This document shows, in pieces, positions 34,927-42,418 of a stretch of DNA of 44,495 nucleotides. Position numbers and translations under genes: made by a program. The stretch comes from JAICTV01 sp035634055 (GTDB taxonomy: Bacteria > Planctomycetota > Phycisphaerae > Tepidisphaerales > Tepidisphaeraceae). Position 1 is the first letter of the stretch. Each line of letters starts with the position of its first letter. The notes beneath the pieces are model-generated. The model had not been told where the DNA came from and ran no database searches. It saw only the letters and a list, made by a program, of their open reading frames with translations. The stretch lies in the NCBI GenBank assembly GCA_035634055.1, contig DASQDR010000268.1, positions 1-44,495 on the forward strand. The letters are read 5' to 3'.

Positions 34927-37851
34927 CTAGCTGAGTTTGGCCTGACGCCGGCGACGCCGGAGGGTCATGAGGCCCGCCGCCACGCCGACCAGCACCGCGC
35001 TGCCGGGCTCGGGGGCGGAGACGGCGAAGAAGTCGAAGTCGCCGGTGGCGCGGGCGGCGATCAGCTTGTCCAGCGTGTTGCGCGCGAACCCGGGGTCGCT
35101 GTCGAGCCGCTGCCACCGGGCCGTGCCCGCGTCGTAAGCCCAGACCTTGAGCATTTCCTCGTTGATGCCCAGCTCGTGCGCCATCGCGTCGTCGTAGCGG
35201 ATCTGGAGGTCGACGGCGTCGAACCCGCCGAGCTCCGAGCCGTCGAACGACCAGACGCCGATGAACTTGTGCCCGCGCGGCAGGGCCGGCACGTCGCCGC
35301 GGAGCGGCGAGAGCAGAGCGATGGCGACGTCGCCGCCGTAGTGCGCGTTCTCGATGTCAAAGCGGACGGAGTTCACCAGGTCGATCTGGAGGTCTTCGGG
35401 ATCCTCGCCCCAGGTGTAGGTGCCGGTGCCGGGCTGCACCTTCACGCTGGGGAGCTTGAGCAATCCCTTGCGGCGGGCGAACCAGCCGTTGGTGCCGCCC
35501 CAGCGCGGGTTGTCGATCGACGTGGCGACGCCGCTGAAGCTGGACATGTCCAGCGTGCGCGACACGCCGACGCCGTCGGCCACGACCTGCCCGTTGTTGA
35601 CCAGCACGCCCTTGAGGTGGACCGGCCCCCAGCCGGAGAGGATGCCCGAGCCATTGGCCTGCCCGCGGACGACGATCGACGCGCCGCCGCGGTTGCCGAC
35701 CTCGTAGATCGCGCCGGTGTTGGCGCCGTTGCCAAGGTTGAACGCGCCCTGCCCCTCGCCGCCGACCTGGATCGCCGGATCGGGCTGGCCCGCCGGGCGG
35801 GTGTTGAGCTGGAGCAGCCCACCGTCCATCACGTATTGCCCGGTGCTGCCGGCGGCGTGGGCGATGAAGACCTGCCCGGTGGCGTTCTTGCCGCCGCTCT
35901 GGTGGATCTTGCCCGAGCCCTTGTTTCCGACGATCTGCGGGTCGGCCGAGAGCGTGCCGCCGGAGAGGTCGTAGCGGCCGTCGCCGGTCTGCTCGACGCC
36001 GAGCTGGAGCCCCTCGTCGGACTCGAAGTTGTCGAAGAAGGTGCCTTCCGGGCGGCTGATAACCTTGGTGGAGCCACCGGACTGGGCGTACCAGCCGACG
36101 TTGGACTTGCCGATCAGCAGCGAGTCCTGGGCGATGTTGACGCCGTCGGTCTGAATGAAGCTGCCGGGGGCGAGGTCGCCGATGACCTGCGTCTTGGCGG
36201 TGAGGGTGCCGCCGGAAAGCTCGACGCGGCCGACGGCGCCCTTCTGGCGCCCGACGGTGAGCTGACCGTCGACGCGGGTGTTGCCGCCAAGCTGGCGGAA
36301 GACGCCGAAGCCGCTGTCGCCGACGACCATGGCCGGCACGTGCAGCGATTCGTTTGCGGGCAGCGTGTAGATCTGCGGCTTGCCGCTCCCCCCGCCGCCA
36401 CCGGCGCCGAGGGTGAACGTAGCGGAGGCCGACGCGACGGCGACCGGCTTGGTCTCTTCCGCAGCGCCGGACGAATCGGACTTGCCCGACTTGCCGTCGG
36501 CGCCAACGGTTGCGCCCTTGCCCGCCTGTGACTTGTCGAACGGCCGGGAAACCACCGGCGGCGACAGCAGCGAGCTGGCAACGGCATTGAACGGTCCGGC
36601 CGTCGGCTTGAACGAGAAATCAGGTGACGGCGGCGCGCCCGGCGGCGCCTGCGGCGGGCGGGTGACGGCGACCGCGCCGGCGACGACGCGGTCGTTGCGG
36701 CCGGCCTCGATGTCGCCGGCGCCGGAGTTCAGGCCAAGCTTGTCCCAGTCGATCGACAACTGCGGGTCGGGCACGGCCGCCAGCTCGGGCGCGTTCAGCG
36801 GCGCCAGCGGGTCCTGGTCCGACGCGTCCGCCTGCAACGTCGGCACCACGCCGCGGAACAACGGGCGGACCCACTCGCGGAGGTCGAGCGTCGGCAGGTG
36901 CTGGCGGATCTGGCGGACGACCTCGCTGCCGGTCGCGTAGGCGGCCGAGCTGATCACCATCATGATCGCGACGGCGTACTTGAGCTTGACGTACGCGGCC
37001 GATCGCAGGGCGGTGCGCACCAGCCCGATCGCTTTGGCAGACGCCAGCGCGATGCTCATGCCGTGCCCGGCCGCCAGGGCGTTGCCGGTGGTGGCGGCGG
37101 TGCTGATCATCGGGAAGAACGCGGCATCGCGCACCACGTGCTCGAGCACGACGGTCATGGCGATGGCGCTGATGGCGATCCCGCGCTTGGCCAGGCGGGT
37201 GCCGAGCATCGCCTTGCCCCGATGGACGCGCACGCCCAGCGTGCTGGGGTTGCAACCGAGCTCCGTGGCCATCTCGTCGCGCGACAGGCCGCCGAAGTAG
37301 TGCATGACCAGCGGCATGCGGTACTTGGCCGGGAGCTGGTTGAGCTCCTCCATCATGATGGTCTTGAGCTCTTCGGCGCCGGGCGCGTCGGCCGGGTCGG
37401 CGACGTGCCCGTTGCCGCCGCCGAACGCGCCGCCGCCGTTGGTGTGGCGGCCGTTGCCGTTGTGGGTGTGCCGCGTCTGCTCGGCGAGCTTTTCCTCCCG
37501 CCGCTTGCGTCGCGTCTTCGACTTCTTTACGTCCAAAGCCAAGCGGTGTGCCACTTTCTGTAGCCAGGGGCCGATGTACTTGATCTCGCGGTCGGTCTTG
37601 GCCTGTAGCGCGAGCGACAGGAAGACCGCTTGCACCGCGTCTTCCGCGTCGTGCTTGTCGCCGGTCACGCGCAGGCAGACGCCGAAGACCATGGCCGCGT
37701 AACGGCGCACGATCTCCTCGAACGGTTGGTTGGAACCGCTCTGGCGAAACTGCTCAAGCAGTTCTTTGGCGCTCTTCTCAGGGAAGAGCTGTCTGTTCCC
37801 CAAAGTCCGACCCTCGCGCAAAGAGACGACGACGTCCGGCGGGAATTTCAC
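34927..37851 (-). CDS. ECF sigma factor fused to a PEP-CTERM surface protein
   Basis: A 974-residue single frame. Residues about 43-84 are sigma region 2 (FEEIVRRYAAMVFGVCLRVT, AEDAVQAVFLSLA). Residues about 170-216 are region 4 (LNQLPAKYRMPLVMHYFGGL, then STLGVRVHRGKAM). Residues 222-306 resemble the hydrophobic extension common on planctomycete ECF factors, with a likely membrane helix at 290-306 (LKYAVAIMMVISSAAYA). A Pro/Ala-rich linker (about 340-470) follows. The 490-770 region has Gly-rich strand repeats of the LSGGTL...G.GSFxQ type (for example YDLSGGTLSADPQIVGNKG). Residues about 780-940 form a beta-rich domain. The end is SAPEPGSAVLVG, a hydrophobic run and LRRRRRQ, a PEP-CTERM signal. 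GTG 37851 is the start; a TTG at 37803, preceded by GAGGG, is an alternative. Fusion of cytoplasmic sigma and surface anchor suggests signalling across the envelope, perhaps after proteolysis. Confidence 0.85.
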   Translation of the reverse strand: MKFPPDVVVSLREGRTLGNRQLFPEKSAKELLEQFRQSGSNQPFEEIVRRYAAMVFGVCLRVTGDKHDAEDAVQAVFLSLALQAKTDREIKYIGPWLQKVAHRLALDVKKSKTRRKRREEKLAEQTRHTHNGNGRHTNGGGAFGGGNGHVADPADAPGAEELKTIMMEELNQLPAKYRMPLVMHYFGGLSRDEMATELGCNPSTLGVRVHRGKAMLGTRLAKRGIAISAIAMTVVLEHVVRDAAFFPMISTAATTGNALAAGHGMSIALASAKAIGLVRTALRSAAYVKLKYAVAIMMVISSAAYATGSEVVRQIRQHLPTLDLREWVRPLFRGVVPTLQADASDQDPLAPLNAPELAAVPDPQLSIDWDKLGLNSGAGDIEAGRNDRVVAGAVAVTRPPQAPPGAPPSPDFSFKPTAGPFNAVASSLLSPPVVSRPFDKSQAGKGATVGADGKSGKSDSSGAAEETKPVAVASASATFTLGAGGGGGSGKPQIYTLPANESLHVPAMVVGDSGFGVFRQLGGNTRVDGQLTVGRQKGAVGRVELSGGTLTAKTQVIGDLAPGSFIQTDGVNIAQDSLLIGKSNVGWYAQSGGSTKVISRPEGTFFDNFESDEGLQLGVEQTGDGRYDLSGGTLSADPQIVGNKGSGKIHQSGGKNATGQVFIAHAAGSTGQYVMDGGLLQLNTRPAGQPDPAIQVGGEGQGAFNLGNGANTGAIYEVGNRGGASIVVRGQANGSGILSGWGPVHLKGVLVNNGQVVADGVGVSRTLDMSSFSGVATSIDNPRWGGTNGWFARRKGLLKLPSVKVQPGTGTYTWGEDPEDLQIDLVNSVRFDIENAHYGGDVAIALLSPLRGDVPALPRGHKFIGVWSFDGSELGGFDAVDLQIRYDDAMAHELGINEEMLKVWAYDAGTARWQRLDSDPGFARNTLDKLIAARATGDFDFFAVSAPEPGSAVLVGVAAGLMTLRRRRRQAKLS

Positions 37852-38050
37852 GCCGGCAGACCCACCCGCATACAGAAGGGCACAGCCTTCATCATAGTCG
37901 GGCCCGGCCAGCAGCGACCAGCAAAACAGCCGGCGCGGGCGGGAAATTCTCCCGCCGCCGGTCCGGATGTTACTGCTGTGACGGGCCGATCTTGCGCCAG
38001 CTTGCGGCGGCGGCTTGATAACTCGGCAGCTTCCCTAGAATGCCAACCCC
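37852..38050. promoter_or_regulatory. Divergent promoter region with GGCGGGA-N5-TCCCGCC palindrome
   Basis: The palindrome at 37938-37956 (7-bp arms, 5-nt centre) lies about 90 nt upstream of the sigma-fusion start and about 95 nt before the amidohydrolase start. On the minus strand it contains the GAATTT core seen before RTX copy 1. A TATGAT resembling a -10 box lies on the minus strand around 37895-37900. Confidence 0.4.
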
Positions 38051-39019
38051 ATGGTCATCGACTGCCACGTCCACGTCTCAGCGGTCGCCGAGGCCCACGG
38101 GCTGATGTCGCCGAGGTTGCTCGCCAGCCTCCCCTTCCGCTTCATGCGCTGGCGGCTCGGGCTCGACCCCGAAAGCCCCGCGTTCGATGCGGACCTCGAG
38201 GCGCTGATGGACCGGCTGATCGGCGATACGCCGGGGCTCGACGCGGCGGTGGTCCTCGCTTTTGACGCCGTTCACGATCGCGACGGTCACATCGACCTGG
38301 CCAACACGCACCTGTACGTGAAGAACGACTACGCGCTCGAGGTGTGCGCCCGCCACCCGCGGCGGATGCTGTTCGGCGCCAGCATCCACCCGTACCGGCG
38401 CGACGCCGTTGCGGAACTTCAGCGCTGCGCCGCGGCCGGCGCGGCGCTGATCAAGTGGCTGCCGATCGTGCAGAACTTCAACCCGGCCGACCCGAAGTGC
38501 GAGCCGTTCTACGAGGCGCTGGCGGCGCTGAGGGTCCCGCTGCTTTGCCACACCGGCGGCGAACAGTCGCTGCCGAACCTCGACGCGTCCGTGGCCGACC
38601 CGGACCTGCTCGTGCCGGCGCTGAAGCGCGGCGTGACGGTCATCATGGCGCACTGCGGCACACGCTCGACCGCGCGCGACAAGGACTATTTGCCGGCGTT
38701 CGTCCGCCTGGCGCGCGAGTTCGAGCACTGCTACGGCGACACCGCCGCGCTCAGCCTGCCGACGCGGTCGTACGCGTACGACGTGATCCTGTCCGACGCC
38801 CTGGTCCGCCAGAAGCTCGTGCACGGCAGCGACTGGCCGATCCTTCCCGTCCCGCCGGCGATGCACGTGCGGCTGATCGATGGCCTGCGGCTTTGGCGCC
38901 AGCGGAACTGGCTGAAGCGCGACGTGCTGATCAAGCGCGAGATCGGATTCGATGACGCCTACTGGCAGCGCGCCGCGAAGGTGCTGCGACTGCCGTCGCC
39001 ACCGGCGCCGCAAACTTGA
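38051..39019 (+). CDS. Amidohydrolase-family metal-dependent hydrolase
   Basis: A 322-residue cytoplasmic TIM-barrel enzyme of the amidohydrolase-2 type. Metal ligands are visible in order: DCHVHVS (His6, His8), KWLP (Lys135), CHTGG (His167), AHCG (His201) and GSDWP (Asp261). The substrate is not evident; relatives include decarboxylases and hydrolases of small ring compounds. It is divergent from the sigma-PEP-CTERM gene and sits 129 bp before the second LuxR-type regulator. Confidence 0.87.
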   Translation: MVIDCHVHVSAVAEAHGLMSPRLLASLPFRFMRWRLGLDPESPAFDADLEALMDRLIGDTPGLDAAVVLAFDAVHDRDGHIDLANTHLYVKNDYALEVCARHPRRMLFGASIHPYRRDAVAELQRCAAAGAALIKWLPIVQNFNPADPKCEPFYEALAALRVPLLCHTGGEQSLPNLDASVADPDLLVPALKRGVTVIMAHCGTRSTARDKDYLPAFVRLAREFEHCYGDTAALSLPTRSYAYDVILSDALVRQKLVHGSDWPILPVPPAMHVRLIDGLRLWRQRNWLKRDVLIKREIGFDDAYWQRAAKVLRLPSPPAPQT

Positions 39020-39148
39020 AGTCGGCCGGAGCGGCGCCATCGCGTGACGAAATTGCATCCGCACGATTAGCGGCTTGCGATGGGTGTCGGTACAATCGCC
39101 GCGCACGCTCGCAGGATCGCGCGTACGCGCACCCCGGGGACATTGACC

Positions 39149-40147
39149 GTGTCGGAACGGATTCGCCTTAATGACGTACGCCGCCTCTTCCGCCTGATCG
39201 GCGAGGTGCGCGAGCTGGGCGCCGACCCCGCGCGCTGGCGGCCGCACCTGCTCGAGCGGCTGGCTCGGATCGCGCGAGCGGACCTCATCGTCTCCTCCGA
39301 GGTCCACTTCCGCACCACCAGCGCGCCCGGCGTGCTCGCGGTGACCGACATCGGCTGGGTGCTGGAGGCCGGCGGCGAACCGTGGCAGGTGCGCACCGAA
39401 CGCGTGGAGCGGCCCGAAAACTACTGGCTGGCGATCACCGCAAGCACCGCCGCCAACACTGCCGCTGCCGCCACCAACGCCAACACCGCCGCCGCCGCCG
39501 CCAGCACCGCCACCGCCACCATTCCCGCCGCCGCCAGCACCGCCACAATCGCGTCGTCATCGCCGCGCTCGGCGTCGTCCGCCGGGCCAGCCGTTGTGGA
39601 CGACGCGCCCGCGAAGCTGCGGCCGGGCGACCGCGTCGTGCCGGTCACGCCGGCGGTGCCGTTGCGCGGGGGAAAGGGGTTCATCCTCTCGCAGTACCCG
39701 CTGGCGCACCTCGGGGCGGTGGACCAGCTCGGGCTGCACCGCTTCGGCACCGCGCGGCCGTTCACCCCCGCGGACCACAAGCTCGTGCGGCTGTTCCACG
39801 TCGAGCTCGGGCGGCTGTGGAGAGGGGACGCGCTCAGGCGCGCCGCCGACCCGGCCCACACGCTGCCGCCGCGGCTGAGCGAGACGCTGCGCGGCATCCT
39901 GGCCGGCGACAGCGAGAAGCAGATCGCCTTCGCGCTGGGGCTCTCGCAGCACACGGTCCACAACTACATTCGCGCGCTCCACCGCCGCTACGACGTCTCC
40001 AGCCGCGCCGAGCTGATCGCCAAGGCCAGCGCCGAACAGCAGTTCGACTTCCGCCCGAAGCTGAGCCTCGCGCCCCCGCCGGCGACGCGGACGGGCGCGG
40101 CGGAGCGTGACGGCACCATTCCCACACCCGAACCGGGCACGGCGTAG
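39149..40147 (+). CDS. LuxR-type regulator with Ala/Thr/Asn-rich insertion
   Basis: A 332-residue transcription factor. I chose GTG 39149 (VSERIRLNDVRRLFRLIGEV); the frame extends to 39080. The N-terminal region parallels that of the 16293 regulator only loosely. Residues about 100-165 are a low-complexity stretch (STAANTAAAATNANTAAAAA and similar) that splits the sensory part. The C-terminal helix-turn-helix is GDSEKQIAFALGLSQHTVHN followed by YIRALHRRYDVSSRAELIAKA. It shares GDSEKQ and VSSRxEL with the other LuxR-type protein here. Targets unknown. Confidence 0.83.
   Translation: MSERIRLNDVRRLFRLIGEVRELGADPARWRPHLLERLARIARADLIVSSEVHFRTTSAPGVLAVTDIGWVLEAGGEPWQVRTERVERPENYWLAITASTAANTAAAATNANTAAAAASTATATIPAAASTATIASSSPRSASSAGPAVVDDAPAKLRPGDRVVPVTPAVPLRGGKGFILSQYPLAHLGAVDQLGLHRFGTARPFTPADHKLVRLFHVELGRLWRGDALRRAADPAHTLPPRLSETLRGILAGDSEKQIAFALGLSQHTVHNYIRALHRRYDVSSRAELIAKASAEQQFDFRPKLSLAPPPATRTGAAERDGTIPTPEPGTA
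39440..39560. repeat. GCC/ACC/AAC trinucleotide low-complexity stretch in the LuxR-type gene
   Basis: A run of imperfect GCCACC, GCCGCC and AACACC units that encodes the Ala/Thr/Asn-rich insertion. Triplet unit length keeps the frame. Confidence 0.75.
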
Positions 40148-40625
40148 TCACGAGCGGGAAACGACGCGCGCTCGGCCGAGGAACAGACCACAGGCTTACG
40201 CCGGCGTCCACGACGCCGCGAGAAGCGCGAGTGCAATCGCGGCGCGTATCACATCGTGCGTCCGACGCGCCGCTCAGCGTCGCCCGAGTGATCCTTCGAA
40301 TCGCGCGCAAGAAGAAGGGCCCTCGCGCGGTCGTTGCGGCAAGGGCCCGGTTCCCTCCGACGGTTTCCGTCAGGCCGCCGCACCCACGTCGGCCCTGAGG
40401 AACTTCTCGCGGAGTCGCGTCCGCCGCGCGCCCTCTCTCCGTGGCGCCCGGCGTCCAACCCACAGCATGCGCGCGGTCCACCCCCGCGGCCACTGGCCTG
40501 ATCAGGTCTAACGAGGGGCAGGGGCCGCCAGTGCCGCGCATGACCGGTCGCTCCGAAAAATTACCTCCACGCTCGCGCCCCCGGCGGTCGATCGCCACGG
40601 CACGCGGCCGCTGCCCCCGCCCGCG
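40148..40625. other. 478-bp spacer between convergent genes
   Basis: No convincing coding frame. It contains the minus-strand terminator-like hairpin at 40317-40348, a small hairpin GACGG-TTT-CCGTC near 40358-40371, and the palindrome CCTGATCAGG near 40496. Whether a small RNA ends at the terminator, or only an mqnC read-through, cannot be told from sequence. Confidence 0.4.
40317..40348 (-). terminator. Minus-strand hairpin with U-rich tail
   Basis: Arms 40317-40326 and 40339-40348 pair (GGGCCCTTGC with GCGAGGGCCC, one mismatch), and on the minus strand the stem is followed at once by TTCTTCTT. It is 278 nt beyond the mqnC stop, which is far for an mqnC terminator, so an extra transcript may end here. 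Confidence 0.6.
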
Positions 40626-42056
40626 TCAGCGCGACTCTCCCAGGATGGGAAGCTGCACCTTCACGCTCTGGTCCTGCCCGTCGTCCAGCCCCGGCGCGAC
40701 GCCGATGAAATCCTTGTCAATCTTGCGGACGCTGCGCACCGGCGGGTTCGGCACGGGCAGCAGGTCGGGCGCATCCGGGCCGTCGTGGCGTTTAATCACG
40801 TTGTAGTACTGATCGCGCTGGGCTGGCACCCAGCCGGCGTCGCGCACCAGGCGGCAGATCTCGCGGGCCTCGAGCTTGTAGGTCGTGCCGGCGGCGCTGA
40901 CGACGTTCTCCTCCATCATCACGCTGCCCATGTCGTTGGCCCCGAAGAGCAGCGCCAACTGCCCCACCTTCGGCCCCATCGTCACCCACGAGCTTTGCAG
41001 GTTCGCGATGTTGTCGAAGTAGAGCCGCGCGATCGCCAGCATCCGCAGGTACTCCTCCGCCCCCGCCATGCGCACGACCCGGCCGCGGAGGACGTCGTCG
41101 TTGGTCGATTCGTCGAACGGCCCGTGAACATCCGGGTCCCACTCCTGCGCCCGCCCGAGCGGCGTGTTCTCGCGCTGGAACGGCCAGTGGATGAAGGCGG
41201 TGTAGGAACCGAACGCTGAACGCTGAACGCCGAACGCTGAATTTCCGATCGGCGACTTTGCGAAGATCCCGGGGTACTTCTTCTTCAATTCATCATTCAG
41301 CATTCCGCGTTCAGCGTTTCCCAGCGCCAGCGCGTAGTCCTGCATGTCGCGCAGGGCCGCCATGTGCTCGATGCGCTCGCGGGCGAACTCGATGTGCCCG
41401 ATGAGCATCGTGGCGCTGGTGTTCATCCCTTCTTCGTGGGCGACGCGCATCACGCGCAGCCAGTCGTCGCCGGTGCACTTGCCCAGGCCGATGCGCTTGC
41501 GCACGCGCGGGGCGAAGATCTCCCCCCCGCCGCCGGGGACCGTCGCCAGCCCGGCCGCCTTGAAGCGGCGGATGATCTGGCGGACATCAAGGTTGAAGAA
41601 CCGCTCGAACTCCACGAATTCCGGCGGACTGAACGCGTGGATGTGCACCGTCGGGAACGTCGAGCGGATGTAGCGCAGCAAATCCTCGTACCACTCGATC
41701 GGCAGGCGGTCGTTCATCCCGCCCTGCATCAGGATCTGCGTCCCGCCGATGCTCACCAGCTCCCGGATCTTCTCGCCGATCGCGTCGAAGCTGAGCGTGT
41801 AGGCGTCGGCGTCATCGTGGTCGCGACGGAAGGCGCAGAACGTGCACTTGGCGGTGCAGACGTTGGTGTAGTTGATGTTCCGGTCGATGACGTAGGTGCG
41901 GTGATCCTCCGGGTGCATCCGCTGCGCGACCGCATGGGCCCACTGCCCCAGGTCGTGCAGCGATGCGCGCGCGTGCAGCTCCAGCGCCTGCGCATCGGTG
42001 AGACGGGCGGCGCCGGCGATCACGGGGTCGATGTTGAAGGAGAGCTTGGCGGGCAT
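40626..42056 (-). CDS. mqnC: Cyclic dehypoxanthine futalosine synthase (radical SAM) with in-frame repeat insertion
   Basis: A radical SAM enzyme of the futalosine route to menaquinone. The cluster motif CTAKCTFC is at residues 67-74 in INYTNVCTAKCTFCAFRR. Other marks are LMQGGMNDRLPIEWY, VPGGGGEIFAPRVR, GHIEFARERIEH and MEENVVSAAGT, which favours MqnC over MqnE. The 476-residue product exceeds the roughly 370 typical. Residues 246-284 are encoded entirely by a palindromic repeat element (41205-41321), and about 50 extra residues follow the usual C-terminus. The flanking text reads RDMQDYALAL then YTAFIHWPFQ, as in normal MqnC without the insert. No other mqn gene is in the window. Confidence 0.9.
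   Translation of the reverse strand: MPAKLSFNIDPVIAGAARLTDAQALELHARASLHDLGQWAHAVAQRMHPEDHRTYVIDRNINYTNVCTAKCTFCAFRRDHDDADAYTLSFDAIGEKIRELVSIGGTQILMQGGMNDRLPIEWYEDLLRYIRSTFPTVHIHAFSPPEFVEFERFFNLDVRQIIRRFKAAGLATVPGGGGEIFAPRVRKRIGLGKCTGDDWLRVMRVAHEEGMNTSATMLIGHIEFARERIEHMAALRDMQDYALALGNAERGMLNDELKKKYPGIFAKSPIGNSAFGVQRSAFGSYTAFIHWPFQRENTPLGRAQEWDPDVHGPFDESTNDDVLRGRVVRMAGAEEYLRMLAIARLYFDNIANLQSSWVTMGPKVGQLALLFGANDMGSVMMEENVVSAAGTTYKLEAREICRLVRDAGWVPAQRDQYYNVIKRHDGPDAPDLLPVPNPPVRSVRKIDKDFIGVAPGLDDGQDQSVKVQLPILGESR
41205..41321. repeat. 117-bp palindromic element inserted in frame in mqnC
   Basis: Arms 41205-41244 and 41287-41321 are inverted copies (about 30 matching positions), each made of degenerate GAACGCTGAACGC words, around a 42-nt centre. 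The element is exactly 117 bp, or 39 codons, and keeps the mqnC frame open. It replaces the short loop before YTAF of the barrel. Design matches the palindromes at 8917-9027 and 10218-10299. Confidence 0.88.
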
Positions 42057-42418
42057 TTAAGCACAGAAGTTTATGGAACCGGACTCCGGGACCCAAACCG
42101 GTTTCAGCCGTTTTGAAACCGTAGACGCCGTCACATGCGTGCGCGGCGATTTGTTGCAAACACTGGGCAGCGCGTCCGTTGCGAGCGTTTTTTTGAGTTT
42201 GGGTTCGTTTTGCACATTTGGTTGTTGATGAGCCGCCACTCCCTCTCGTTACTCCTCCTCGCCACTCGCTCTCCCGTACGCCAGGAGAGCAACCCACCCT
42301 CACCTTAGCAACGGCGGGCGCCGGCGTCGGCCAAAATGTGGTGGGTCACGCTCGGGCGAGGCGCGGCGGCGTGGGGAGGCCTTGCGGCGCTGCCCCTGGG
42401 CGCGGATACAGTCATGTC
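42057..42418. other. 362-bp divergent spacer with inverted repeat and A/T-rich words
   Basis: Between divergent mqnC and the permease. It holds GGTTTCA (42100-42106) and TGAAACC (42114-42120), an inverted repeat overlapping AAACCGGTTT, about 45-65 nt upstream of the mqnC start. Bases 42185-42225 are a minus-strand stretch of words such as AAACGAACCC and AAACTCAAA. From memory only, similar word stretches occur in other planctomycete genomes. No tRNA or riboswitch seen. Confidence 0.45.

Noticed and set aside
42057..42239. 60-residue minus-strand ORF upstream of mqnC
   Set aside because: It reads through word-repeat DNA and the inverted repeat; such frames are probably by-products of the repeat.
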